Below are positions 1-8,090 of a stretch of 23,321 nt of DNA, piece after piece (the first letter of the stretch is position 1; each line of letters opens with the position of its first letter). The stretch is from an uncultured Lachnospiraceae bacterium. GTDB taxonomy: Bacteria > Bacillota > Clostridia > Lachnospirales > Lachnospiraceae. Under the pieces are notes generated by a model. The model was not told where the DNA came from. It saw only the letters and a program-made list of their open reading frames with translations, and did no database searches. The stretch covers positions 14,628 through 37,948 of the forward strand of contig CAJUFU010000030.1 of assembly GCA_910585555.1 (NCBI GenBank), written 5' to 3'. Both the position numbers and the translations under genes were made by a program.

Positions 1-41
1 ATGAGCGGTGACTGGAGTTCAGACGTGTGCTCTTCCGATCT
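1..41. other. Illumina TruSeq adapter (library artefact)
   Basis: Bases 8-41 match the 34-base TruSeq read-2 adapter, which begins GTGACTGGAG and ends GCTCTTCCGATCT. Bases 1-7 (ATGAGCG) lie where the i7 index sits in that oligonucleotide, so they are probably part of an index. None of this is genomic. Translated, it gives the familiar artefact peptide TGVQTCALPI. It truncates the minus-strand gene that begins at 1369. Confidence 0.97.
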
Positions 42-1369
42 ACGATATCCGCGCCCATTTCTTTCGAGTTCATGGCAATGTAGGCGCCGCCGTAAGCCTT
101 ACGCATAATCAGGGAAATCTTGGGCACGGTAGCCTCCGAGTAGGCATACAAAATCTTAGCCCCATGGCGGATGATGCCGTTATGCTCCTGGGCTGTACCC
201 GGCAGAAAAGCCGGCACATCAATCAACGTGATTAAGGGTATGTTAAAACAATCGCAGAATCTGATGAATCTGGCTATCTTATCGGAAGCGTGGTAATCCA
301 GGGACCCTCCCATGGCATTGGGCTGGTTCGCCACGATACCCACTACCTTGCCTTCCATCCTGCACCATCCCACCACAGCATTGGCAGCAAAGTCCTTCTG
401 TACCTCGAAGAAGCTTCCTTCGTCCACGATACAGTCAATGACTTCCTTCACATCGTAGGCATGACGAGAATTATCCGGTACGATATCCATAATCTTGGCC
501 GCTTTAGCCTTCATTATACCTGCCGCCTTACCGCCCTCGCCTCTGCCAAACACCCTGCCTACACGGGGCAGTATGCTCTGTCTCTCCTTGGTATTGATCA
601 CCGGCGGTTTCTCCATCCAATTGCTTGGCAGATAGGACAAAAGCTTACGCACACCCATCAAACATTCATTCTCTGTATCATATGTAAAATGAGACACACC
701 GCTCCTTTTTGCGTGCACTTCCGCACCGCCCAGTTCCTCCACGGACACTTCCTCATTGATCACAGTCTTTACCACATTGGGCCCTGTGATAAACATTTTG
801 GAAATATCTTTTACCATAAAGATAAAGTCGCAGATAGCAGGCGCATAGCAGGCGCCGCCGGAACAAGGACCTAATATCACAGCAATCTGCGGAATCACGC
901 CGGAAGCTTTTGTATGACGTAAAAACATGCCGCTATAGCCGCTTAAGGAAGAGATACCCTCCTCAATCCTGGCGCCGCCGCTGTCATTGATACAGATCAA
1001 AGGCGCCTTCATCTCCATAGCCATGTCCTGAATACGGCAGATTTTAAAAGAGTGATACTCTCCCAGCGTACCGCCGATCACAGTAAAATCTTCGCTGGCC
1101 ACAAAAACCTGTCTTCCGTCAATCTCACCATATCCTGTCACCACACCGTCACCGGGCACCCGTCTCTTATCCAGATCAAAGTCATCGATGCGGGATTCCA
1201 GGAATCCGTCCACTTCCACAAAAGTGCCGGGATCGAGCAGAATCTCAATCCTCTCTCTGGCCGTCAGCTTGCCCACAGCGTGCTGTTTGTCAATCTTACT
1301 CTGTCCGCCGCCAAGCAGTGCCTTCTCTCTTCTTCCATCCAGTTCCTTAAGCGCTTCGTTCCAGTTCAT
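42..1369 (-). CDS. Acyl-CoA carboxylase/decarboxylase carboxyltransferase subunit (MmdA/PccB family), 3' end missing
   Basis: The first 442 codons of a biotin-dependent carboxyltransferase, a family usually about 510 residues long. It moves CO2 between carboxybiotin and an acyl-CoA, probably propionyl- or methylmalonyl-CoA. Visible crotonase-fold motifs: GGARIEEG (residues 131-138) and GPCSGGACYAPA (167-178) in the N-terminal half; DVPAFLPGTAQEHNGIIRHG (about 384-403) and RKAYGGAYIAMNS (about 423-435) in the C-terminal half. The start is ATG 1369 with GGAGG four bases upstream. Residues about 268-290 form a glycine/lysine-rich linker. The frame stays open to base 42, where the adapter cuts it. 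The rest of the operon is unseen, so a Na+-pumping decarboxylase cannot be told from a soluble carboxylase. The family is clear; the substrate is inferred. Confidence 0.9.
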
Positions 1370-1434
1370 AATGCCTCCATCTGATATCCTGATCATCATT
1401 TCATCATTTTATTTTAAATGTTTGAAACTCCAAT

Positions 1435-1451
1435 ACTTTGATATTCAAACT
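1435..1451 (-). promoter_or_regulatory. Inverted-repeat operator, FabT-box-like
   Basis: ACTTTGATATTCAAACT is a near-perfect palindrome (TTTGA, 3 bases, TCAAA). It begins about four bases after the predicted transcription start of the carboxyltransferase gene. A second overlapping palindrome, TTGATA-N7-TATCAA, spans 1438-1456. The form matches the TTTGA-N3-TCAAA core reported for FabT-type MarR repressors of fatty-acid genes in Firmicutes. The regulator assignment is inference; the repeat is visible. Confidence 0.45.
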
Positions 1452-1461
1452 ATCAAGTTGT

Positions 1462-1490
1462 ATTATAGGCAGAGTACTGTCATTTGTCAA
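1462..1490 (-). promoter_or_regulatory. Consensus sigma-A promoter of the carboxyltransferase gene
   Basis: On the minus strand, TTGACA (1490-1485), a 17-base spacer, then TATAAT (1467-1462): a perfect consensus promoter about 85 bases before the start codon. The 10-base arms AGGCAGAGTA (1500-1491) and TACTCTGCCT (1476-1467) form a perfect inverted repeat enclosing the -35 box and spacer, so a repressor site or a transcript hairpin is possible here. No T-run follows, so it is unlikely to be the glf terminator. Confidence 0.8.
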
Positions 1491-1539
1491 TACTCTGCCT
1501 TGATTTGGTCAAAAATTTTCAATAAGGTTTTAATACGCC

Positions 1540-2676
1540 TTACAGTTCCTTCCGCACTTCCTCCAGCGCTGTCCCGATCACTTTATCCATATCATAATAT
1601 TTATACTGTCCCAGACGCCCGCCTAAGATAAGATGCGGTCTCGTCTTCGCCAGCTCCTGATATCTGCCAAGCAGCGCATCATTGGTCTCATTGTTGACTG
1701 GATAATAGGGTTCCTCGCCCTCCTGCCAGAGCGCCGGATACTCCCTGGTGATCACGGTATCTGGCTGGGTGCCGAATTCGAAATGTTTGTGTTCGATAAT
1801 CCTTGTATAGGGAATCTCCCTCTGGGTATAATTCACCACTGCATTGCCCTGGTAATTGTCACAACCTTCAAGCACCTGCGTCTCAAACCGAAGCGACCGA
1901 TATTCCAGACGGCCCAGACAGAAATCAAAATACTCGTCCAGCATACCCGTATAGACCACCTTATCATAAGTATTTCCGGCGTGGTCTGTCACCACAATCC
2001 GGCCGTCTATTGACTGTTCTGTGGCAAAGGCTTTGTAGGAAACGCCTGTTTTCACCTCGATTCCCTTCAGCATATTCTCTACCATTATGGTATAGCCTCC
2101 AATAGGAATCCCCTGATATCGGTCATTAAAATAATTATTATCATAGGTAAAGCGAAGCGGCAGACGCTTGATGATAAAAGCCGGAAGCTCTTTACAAGAC
2201 CTGCCCCACTGCTTCTCGGTATATCCTTTTACCAGCTTTTCATATACGTCTGTGCCTACTAAGGACAGCGCCTGCTCTTCCAAATTCCTGGGTTCTGTAA
2301 TCCCAAGTCCCGCAATCTGTCCCGCAATCTTTTCTTTCGCCTCGGCAGGTGTGATCACGCCCCACATCCTGTTAAAAGTATTCATATTAAAGGGAAGATT
2401 ATACAACTCTTCCTGATAACGAGCAATGGGCGAATTCACATAATGGTTAAAGGCCGCAAACTGGTTGACATAATTCCATATCTTTTCATCAGAAGTATGA
2501 AAAATATGCGCCCCATACCGATGTACCTGAATGCCCTGCACAGATTCCGTATAGACGTTGCCGGCGATGTGTTCCCTTTTGTCAATCACAAGCACGCGCC
2601 GGCCGCACCGATTCATTTCACAGGCAAACACGGAGCCAAAAAGCCCCGCGCCAACCACCAGATAATCATATTTCAT
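1540..2676 (-). CDS. glf: UDP-galactopyranose mutase
   Basis: This flavoenzyme converts UDP-galactopyranose to UDP-galactofuranose in the cytoplasm, supplying galactofuranose for surface polysaccharides. At 378 residues it has normal family length. It opens with the Rossmann FAD motif GAGLFG (residues 9-14), followed by GGRR/DKREHIAGN-type flavin contacts, the conserved VHRYGAHIFHTSDEKIW block (51-67), YTEKQWG, and a C-terminal LGQYKYYDMDKVI segment typical of Glf. Its ATG overlaps the stop of the upstream HTH gene by one base (TAATG), so the two are probably translated together. The nearby glycosyltransferases run on the opposite strand; a shared surface-glycan role is suggested by position only. 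Confidence 0.95.
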   Translation of the reverse strand: MKYDYLVVGAGLFGSVFACEMNRCGRRVLVIDKREHIAGNVYTESVQGIQVHRYGAHIFHTSDEKIWNYVNQFAAFNHYVNSPIARYQEELYNLPFNMNTFNRMWGVITPAEAKEKIAGQIAGLGITEPRNLEEQALSLVGTDVYEKLVKGYTEKQWGRSCKELPAFIIKRLPLRFTYDNNYFNDRYQGIPIGGYTIMVENMLKGIEVKTGVSYKAFATEQSIDGRIVVTDHAGNTYDKVVYTGMLDEYFDFCLGRLEYRSLRFETQVLEGCDNYQGNAVVNYTQREIPYTRIIEHKHFEFGTQPDTVITREYPALWQEGEEPYYPVNNETNDALLGRYQELAKTRPHLILGGRLGQYKYYDMDKVIGTALEEVRKEL

Positions 2677-3020
2677 TACTCTTCCTCAACCGCCTTATAC
2701 TTATCAAGCTGTGCATAATCCTCCATCAGCTCAAGTGCTTTCTTGCGTCCCGTCTTGTTGAGTTTCACATAGTACTGCATTACACGGTTCTCCATGATCT
2801 TACCGCCCAGAAGGCTCTTCTGGTTAAGTGGCGTAAAGTCCACCGGATTCAAATTCAGTCTGTCACACATTCTGATCACCGTGCCGTAGGCCATACCCTC
2901 AATGCCTCTATCCAATGCCGTGACTAACGTGGAGTACGGGATCTCCATTTCGATCGCAAACTGTCTTACACTCTTGTACTGCTTTAGAATTTCTGCTTTT
3001 AAGATTTCTGCCTTTGTCAT
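2676..3020 (-). CDS. Small helix-turn-helix protein (XRE-like), upstream of glf
   Basis: A 114-residue cytoplasmic protein with a probable N-terminal DNA-binding domain. The run SVRQFAIEMEIPYSTLVTAL (about 17-36) reads as helix-turn-helix, followed by GTVIRMCDRLNLNPVDF as the next XRE-like helices. The C-terminus (about 76-114) is basic then acidic and probably helical. The start at 3020 follows a strong AGGAGG. The first residues contain a perfect repeat of AEILK (residues 4-8 and 9-13). It is translationally coupled to glf, so it may regulate glf or simply travel with it. A weak promoter candidate lies upstream (TTGACA at 3163-3158, TAAAAA at 3139-3134). The target is unknown. Confidence 0.8.
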   Translation of the reverse strand: MTKAEILKAEILKQYKSVRQFAIEMEIPYSTLVTALDRGIEGMAYGTVIRMCDRLNLNPVDFTPLNQKSLLGGKIMENRVMQYYVKLNKTGRKKALELMEDYAQLDKYKAVEEE

Positions 3021-3237
3021 GATATAAGACCTCCTCGTGCTATGCTGTTTGTCTGTTCAGGAGAAACTGTCTCCTCCCCTTGTCTTTAATAGTGTATCAT
3101 AGTTTTTTGGGAAAAGGAACCACCAAAACGTCATTTTTAACGAAATACCGTCACCATTGTCAATTTTTACTATTTTTTTCAAATGTTTTTGTATAAAAAG
3201 TCTAGTACTTCTACCACATAATACACAAAATATGCTG

Positions 3238-3266
3238 TTGTCGAGCCTCGGGGAAAATGCTAGAAT
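3238..3266 (+). promoter_or_regulatory. Promoter of the first glycosyltransferase
   Basis: TTGTCG (3238-3243), a 17-base spacer and TAGAAT (3261-3266), about 60 bases before the start codon. The 307-base gap between the divergent genes (3021-3327) holds this promoter, several T-runs (3134-3212) and a weak opposite promoter. No other gene is seen in it. Confidence 0.6.
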
Positions 3267-3327
3267 ATAAGCAGAAGGCTTTATACGCCAAAATTTTTAG
3301 ATTATAAATGATAAAGAGGTGTTTCTT

Positions 3328-4395
3328 ATGTTACCCGTTTCCGTATGTATGATCGCCAAGAACGAAGATAATCACATCGAAGAATGTCTGAAAAGACTGC
3401 GGCCCTGCCGGTTCGAGATTATCGTGGTGGATACCGGCTCGGTAGACAGGACTGTGGAAGTGGCGCACAAATATGCCGATAAGGTATTCCATTTTGCCTG
3501 GTGCGATAATTTCAGTTCCGCCAGAAACTTTTCCATTCAACAGGCATCCAACGACTGGGTGTTGATCATAGACTGCGATGAATATCTGGAAAATGTCAAT
3601 CTGGCTAATCTGGAAGATTCACTCTCCCACAACAAGAATTCCGTTGGTATGATCATGCGCAATAACCCCTACACGGTTCAGGGTTCCCGCTCCATCATGT
3701 CAGAACGCATCGGCAGACTCTTCAACCGCAAATATTGTCATTTCGAGGGCAGTGTGCACGAACAGGTCCGCACCTTAGATGGCAAAGAACCGGATACCTT
3801 CCAGATCCCGCTGACATTTTACCATGAAGGATATGTATCGGAGTCCGATAAGCGCACAAGAGCCACCCGTAATCTGGAGATGCTTTTACATGATTTGGAA
3901 CAAAAAGGCCCCAGTTCTTACATCTATTTCCAACTGGGACAAAACTATATTTCTTTAAACGACATGAAAAAGGCCGCCCATTACTATAAATTGGGGCTTG
4001 ACCTCAACGCGGATCCCAACTCCGCCTTTGTTCAGAGTATGGCGGAAACTTACGGCTATTGCCTGATGGATTTGGCCAAATACGATCTCGCCATGTCCTT
4101 AAAGGATAAGTACGAACAGTTCTCCCACCGGGCGGATTTTGTCTACCTGATGGGTACGATTTATATGAAGAAAGGCATTTATGACAAAGCCATTGAAGAG
4201 TTCCAGAAAGCAACTACCCTCTCTGCCTATTCCCGTACAGGCGTGAACAGTTATCGGGCAAATTATCATATTGCCAACATTTACGAGACCATGGGCCAGC
4301 CGGACGAGGCCAAGATTTACTATAAGAAATGCGGGGACTATGAACCGGCTAAGAGAAGGTTAAAGGAATTATCGGCAGCAGCTTCGGCTTCCTGA
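3328..4395 (+). CDS. GT2-family glycosyltransferase with C-terminal TPR repeats (copy 1)
   Basis: A cytoplasmic family-2 glycosyltransferase with a GT-A fold, predicted to move a sugar from a nucleotide donor; the acceptor is unknown. The start is ATG 3328, since AGAGGTG lies six bases upstream; an in-frame GTG at 3319 overlaps that site and is less likely. Over 355 residues it shows the N-terminal SVCMIAKNED strand, DTGS (35-38), and the metal-binding DCDEY (82-86). From about residue 190 it changes to TPR-like helical repeats (SSYIYFQLGQNYISLNDMKK; YLMGTIYMKKGIYDKAIEEF; ANIYETMGQPDEAKIYYKKC). No membrane segment or signal peptide is visible. Copy 2 follows after 77 bases on the same strand. 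The transferase fold is clear; linkage and substrate are not. Confidence 0.88.
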   Translation: MLPVSVCMIAKNEDNHIEECLKRLRPCRFEIIVVDTGSVDRTVEVAHKYADKVFHFAWCDNFSSARNFSIQQASNDWVLIIDCDEYLENVNLANLEDSLSHNKNSVGMIMRNNPYTVQGSRSIMSERIGRLFNRKYCHFEGSVHEQVRTLDGKEPDTFQIPLTFYHEGYVSESDKRTRATRNLEMLLHDLEQKGPSSYIYFQLGQNYISLNDMKKAAHYYKLGLDLNADPNSAFVQSMAETYGYCLMDLAKYDLAMSLKDKYEQFSHRADFVYLMGTIYMKKGIYDKAIEEFQKATTLSAYSRTGVNSYRANYHIANIYETMGQPDEAKIYYKKCGDYEPAKRRLKELSAAASAS

Positions 4396-4472
4396 CCCCT
4401 GTCCTGCCGCCGAAAACCCACATCTGACCGGCACGGTATGCCAATCCATTATAGCATGAAGGAGGAGCGCCT

Positions 4473-5582
4473 TTGCTTCCGATATCTGTATGCATCATAG
4501 CAAAGAATGAAGAAAACCACGTGGAAGAGTGCTGTAAGCGGCTTTCCTCCTTAGGCTGGGAAATCGTACTGACGGACACCGGCTCTACGGACCGAACGGT
4601 AGAGACCGCCCGAAAGTACACCGATCGGATTTATCACTTTGATTGGTGTGATGATTTCAGTGCCGCCAAGAATTTCTGTATGGAAAAAGCCTCCCATGAC
4701 TGGATACTTTCCATCGATTGTGACGAATATCTGGAGGAAGTTAATGAAAAAGAGCTCCTTCGCTGTATGGAACATCACCCGGATACTGCCGGACGTATTC
4801 TGATACGCAGCCGTTTTACCCTGGATGGAGACACCTCCTATGAGCAGGTGCGGGTAAGCCGTTTTATCAACCGAAAATACTTCCAATTCGCAGGCGCCGT
4901 ACATGAGCAGCTTGTATACCGTCCTCATACCAGGGCCTCTGTCGTCCCGGCAGACCTTTCCCCAAAAGGGGAAACCCTTATTCCTGCCAGGGTTTATGAT
5001 GCCCCCATTACCATCCTTCATGTGGGTTATGATATCTCCGAGGAAGAGATGCATAAGAAATGCCTGCGCAACATTACCCTTCTGGAACGTGAGTTGAAAG
5101 AACAAGGGCCGGACCCTTATCTCTATTATCAGCTGGGCCAAAGTTACCGCCGGTGCAGGGACTATGAAAAGGCTCTGCAGTATTTTGATGCCGGCCTTGC
5201 CATGGACGTTGACCCCGCCCTGGATTATGTGCAGATTATGGTAGAATCCTACGGCTATACGCTCTTAGACCTGAAACAGAATCAGCAGGCCCTGCAGTTG
5301 CTCGGCATTTATGATACCTTTGCAAAACGGGCGGATTTTGTGTTCCTGATGGGTTTAATCTATATGAATAACGGCCTGTTTGATGCCGCCATAGGCGAAT
5401 TTCAGAAGTCTACCACAATGAAAGAGTTTGCTATAGAAGGCGTGAATAGTTACAAGGCCTATTATAATATCGGCGTCATCTATGAATGCAGCGGACACCC
5501 TGTGGAAGCAAAGGAGGCTTACCGCAGGTGCGGAGACTATGCGCCTGCCTTGGCAAGACTTCAGGAACTAAAACATCTCTAA
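4473..5582 (+). CDS. GT2-family glycosyltransferase with C-terminal TPR repeats (copy 2)
   Basis: A 369-residue paralogue of the gene just upstream, similar along its whole length: same opening (LPISVCIIAKNE), DTGS at 35-38, DCDEY at 82-86, and the same C-terminal TPR-like repeats. The start appears to be TTG 4473: GGAGG lies seven bases before it, and the nearby ATG at 4456 is in another frame. An unusual start codon could keep expression low relative to copy 1. It differs from copy 1 by about 14 extra residues, mostly in the middle (about 148-170), where an extra stretch precedes the conserved ILHVGYD. The arrangement is a tandem duplication. The pair shares the promoter before 3328 and the terminator at 5626. 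Confidence 0.87.
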   Translation: MLPISVCIIAKNEENHVEECCKRLSSLGWEIVLTDTGSTDRTVETARKYTDRIYHFDWCDDFSAAKNFCMEKASHDWILSIDCDEYLEEVNEKELLRCMEHHPDTAGRILIRSRFTLDGDTSYEQVRVSRFINRKYFQFAGAVHEQLVYRPHTRASVVPADLSPKGETLIPARVYDAPITILHVGYDISEEEMHKKCLRNITLLERELKEQGPDPYLYYQLGQSYRRCRDYEKALQYFDAGLAMDVDPALDYVQIMVESYGYTLLDLKQNQQALQLLGIYDTFAKRADFVFLMGLIYMNNGLFDAAIGEFQKSTTMKEFAIEGVNSYKAYYNIGVIYECSGHPVEAKEAYRRCGDYAPALARLQELKHL

Positions 5583-5625
5583 GACATCACTTTCGCCCCG
5601 GGTAAAGACTTTTGAAAAGATAACA

Positions 5626-5666
5626 AAGCCAATATTACCGCATTTATCCTGGTAATATTGGCTTTT
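5626..5666 (+). terminator. Intrinsic terminator, glycosyltransferase operon
   Basis: A perfect 14-base-pair stem, AAGCCAATATTACC (5626-5639) with GGTAATATTGGCTT (5651-5664), an 11-base loop, then a short T-run. It lies between convergent genes and may also stop glgP transcription from the other side. Confidence 0.85.
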
Positions 5667-5703
5667 ATACGCAGCTTATTTCTATTTATACTTCACAGCA
5701 GTT

Positions 5704-8013
5704 CTATTTTAACTTCCAGATATCCCTGTTATACTCTGCAATGGTCCTGTCGGATGAGAAGAAGCCGGCCTTTGCGATGTTCACTAACATCATCTTTCTC
5801 CACTTCCTCTGGTCCTCATAATCTTCCATCATCTTATCCTTCACAGCAATATAATCTTCTAAATCCAGAAGCGTCATGAACCAGTCCTTATTCAAAAGCT
5901 CCTTATACAATCTCTCAAGATTTTCCTTGTGACCCACTTTCAGAGCCTCTTTGCTGACGATAAAGTCAACCGCTTTCTTGATCACAGGACTCTTCTTATA
6001 GTAGTCTTTGGACACATAATCCGCCTTCTCATAGTGTTTGATGACAGCCTCAGACTTTTCACCGAAGATATAGATATTGTCGTCTCCCACCAGCTCATGA
6101 ATCTCCACATTGGCGCCGTCAGATGTACCCAGGGTCACCGCACCGTTTAACATGAATTTCATGTTACCTGTACCGGAAGCTTCCTTGGAAGCCAAGGAAA
6201 TCTGCTCGGAAATATCGCAGGCAGGAATCATCTTCTCCGCATAAGCCACATTATAGTTCTCTACCATAAGCACTGTCATATAAGGGCTCACATCGGGATC
6301 CTTATTGACAATCTCCTGCAGCACCAACAGCAGATGGATAATATCCTGGGCAATCACATAAGCGGGCGCTGCCTTGGCGCCAAAGATAAAGGTCATGGGC
6401 CTTGCAGGCTTCTTGCCGGCTTTGATCTCCAGATATTTATGAATGATATAAAGGGCATTCATCTGCTGGCGCTTATACTCATGCAGCCTCTTACTCTGGA
6501 TATCAAAGATGGAATCAGGATTCAAGGTGACACCTTCCATCTCTTTCACGTAAGCCGCCAAATCCCGCTTCCGGTTCATCTTGATCTGGGCGATACGGTC
6601 AAGCACTTCATCGTCATCCACATAGGCAAGCAGTTTTTCCAGCTTATCGGCGTCTTTCTTATAACCGTCCCCGATGGTCTCAGAAAGGAACCCTGCCAGC
6701 TCCCTGTTGCAGGATAAGAGCCATCTTCTGAAAGTGATACCATTGGTCTTATTGTTGAATTTCTCCGGATAAATCTTATAGAAGGCATTTAACTCCGTAT
6801 TCTTTAAGATCTCCGTATGGATTGCAGCCACACCGTTTACCGAGAATCCGTAATGGATATCAATATGAGCCATGTGTACTTTCTTATCCTTATCGATGAT
6901 CTGTACCTTAGGATCTTTGTACTTCGCCGCCACTCTCTTGTCAAGTTCCTTGATGATCGGCACAAGCTGCGGCACCACTTCCTCCAAGTATGCCAAAGGC
7001 CACTTTTCAAGCGCCTCCGCAAGAATGGTATGGTTGGTGTAAGCACAGGTCTTGCTGACCACCTCGATGGCCTCATCCATGGTAAATGCTTTCTCGTCCA
7101 CCAGGATTCTAATCAGTTCCGGGATGACCATGGTAGGATGGGTGTCATTGATCTGAATCACCGCATGTTCATACATCCTACGCAGGTCGTACTTCTTTTC
7201 CTTCATCTCTTTTAAAATCAGCTGCGCCGCATTGCTCACCATGAAATACTGCTGGTAGATACGAAGCAGATTGCCCGCCTCGTCAGAATCATCCGGATAC
7301 AAGAACAGGGTCAGGTTCTTCTCGATATCTTCCTTATCAAAATCAATGCCCTTTTTCACCAGACCCTCATCCAGCGTCTCGATATCAAACAGGCGCAATT
7401 TATTGACACCATTGTCATATCCTATCACATCTATATCATAGAGCCTGGATGTAACCTTCTTTTCCCCGAAAGACACTTCAAACGTGGTGTCAGTTTTATT
7501 AAGCCAAGACTGCTCCTCTATCCAGTCGTTCTTCTCTGCGGTCTGCAGTCTATCCTTGAATACCTGCTTGAACAGACCAAAATGATAGTTTAAGCCGATT
7601 CCTTCTCCCGGCAGTCCCAGCGATGCGATAGAATCTAAGAAACATGCCGCAAGACGGCCCAGTCCGCCGTTGCCCAGGGAGGGTTCCGGTTCCACTTCTT
7701 CAATCGCAGACAGACTCTTACCATTCTTTGCAAGAATCTTATCCAGGTTGTCATAGACGCCCAAATTGATCAGATTGTTGGACAGAAGTTTACCAATCAG
7801 GAATTCCGCAGAGATATAATAAATCTTCTTCTCTCCCTCAATGGGCTCGGACACCTGCATCAGTCTCTTGGAAAGCTGCAAGATACTGTAATACAGTTCC
7901 TCGTTCGTGCAGTCAGCAATCGTCTTGCCATAACCGCTCTGTGTCTGGTTCTCCAATTCCTTTTCCAGATTCATCACCAGTACGTCTCTTTTCAGGTTGC
8001 TTGCCTGTGCCAT
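5704..8013 (-). CDS. glgP: Glycogen/starch/maltodextrin phosphorylase
   Basis: A PLP-dependent phosphorylase of family GT35 that releases glucose-1-phosphate from storage glucan or maltodextrin in the cytoplasm. Start ATG 8013 (MAQASNLKRD) has GAGGG seven bases upstream and gives 769 residues; in-frame upstream ATGs lack better sites. Hallmarks: YYISAEFLIG (65-74), PEPSLGNGGLGRLAACFLDS (109-128), INDTHP (288-293), NGITFRRW (424-431), SKRLHEYKRQ (507-516), and the PLP-binding EASGTGNMKF with Lys619. It is slightly shorter than the roughly 800 residues of the E. coli or Bacillus enzymes, with no domain visibly lost. It lies 77 bases downstream of the LacI-type gene with no terminator between them, so the two are probably co-transcribed. 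Confidence 0.95.
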   Translation of the reverse strand: MAQASNLKRDVLVMNLEKELENQTQSGYGKTIADCTNEELYYSILQLSKRLMQVSEPIEGEKKIYYISAEFLIGKLLSNNLINLGVYDNLDKILAKNGKSLSAIEEVEPEPSLGNGGLGRLAACFLDSIASLGLPGEGIGLNYHFGLFKQVFKDRLQTAEKNDWIEEQSWLNKTDTTFEVSFGEKKVTSRLYDIDVIGYDNGVNKLRLFDIETLDEGLVKKGIDFDKEDIEKNLTLFLYPDDSDEAGNLLRIYQQYFMVSNAAQLILKEMKEKKYDLRRMYEHAVIQINDTHPTMVIPELIRILVDEKAFTMDEAIEVVSKTCAYTNHTILAEALEKWPLAYLEEVVPQLVPIIKELDKRVAAKYKDPKVQIIDKDKKVHMAHIDIHYGFSVNGVAAIHTEILKNTELNAFYKIYPEKFNNKTNGITFRRWLLSCNRELAGFLSETIGDGYKKDADKLEKLLAYVDDDEVLDRIAQIKMNRKRDLAAYVKEMEGVTLNPDSIFDIQSKRLHEYKRQQMNALYIIHKYLEIKAGKKPARPMTFIFGAKAAPAYVIAQDIIHLLLVLQEIVNKDPDVSPYMTVLMVENYNVAYAEKMIPACDISEQISLASKEASGTGNMKFMLNGAVTLGTSDGANVEIHELVGDDNIYIFGEKSEAVIKHYEKADYVSKDYYKKSPVIKKAVDFIVSKEALKVGHKENLERLYKELLNKDWFMTLLDLEDYIAVKDKMMEDYEDQRKWRKMMLVNIAKAGFFSSDRTIAEYNRDIWKLK

Positions 8014-8090
8014 ATTCATTCCCTCATTTCTGCGCTGCGTTCTTCCTTTACGGGTTTGTGTCAGGCAGCGCGCAGACACCCTCCCGTATG

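Noticed and set aside
8..235. 75-residue plus-strand frame beginning in the adapter
   Set aside because: It starts in synthetic sequence and runs antisense to the carboxyltransferase gene.
1467..1500. Inverted repeat considered as the glf terminator
   Set aside because: No T-run follows in the glf direction, and the repeat coincides with a perfect promoter, so a regulatory role is more likely.
290..1631. Long plus-strand frames (up to 194 and 147 residues)
   Set aside because: They are antisense to the carboxyltransferase gene and the end of glf. They have no ribosome site or recognisable domain, while the minus strand encodes full family motifs.
8050..8087. Hairpin (ACGGG/CCCGT and GTGTC/GACAC) between the LacI-type gene and glgP
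   Set aside because: The stem is interrupted by a 3x3 internal loop and lacks a U-run in either direction, so neither a terminator nor a switch is supported.
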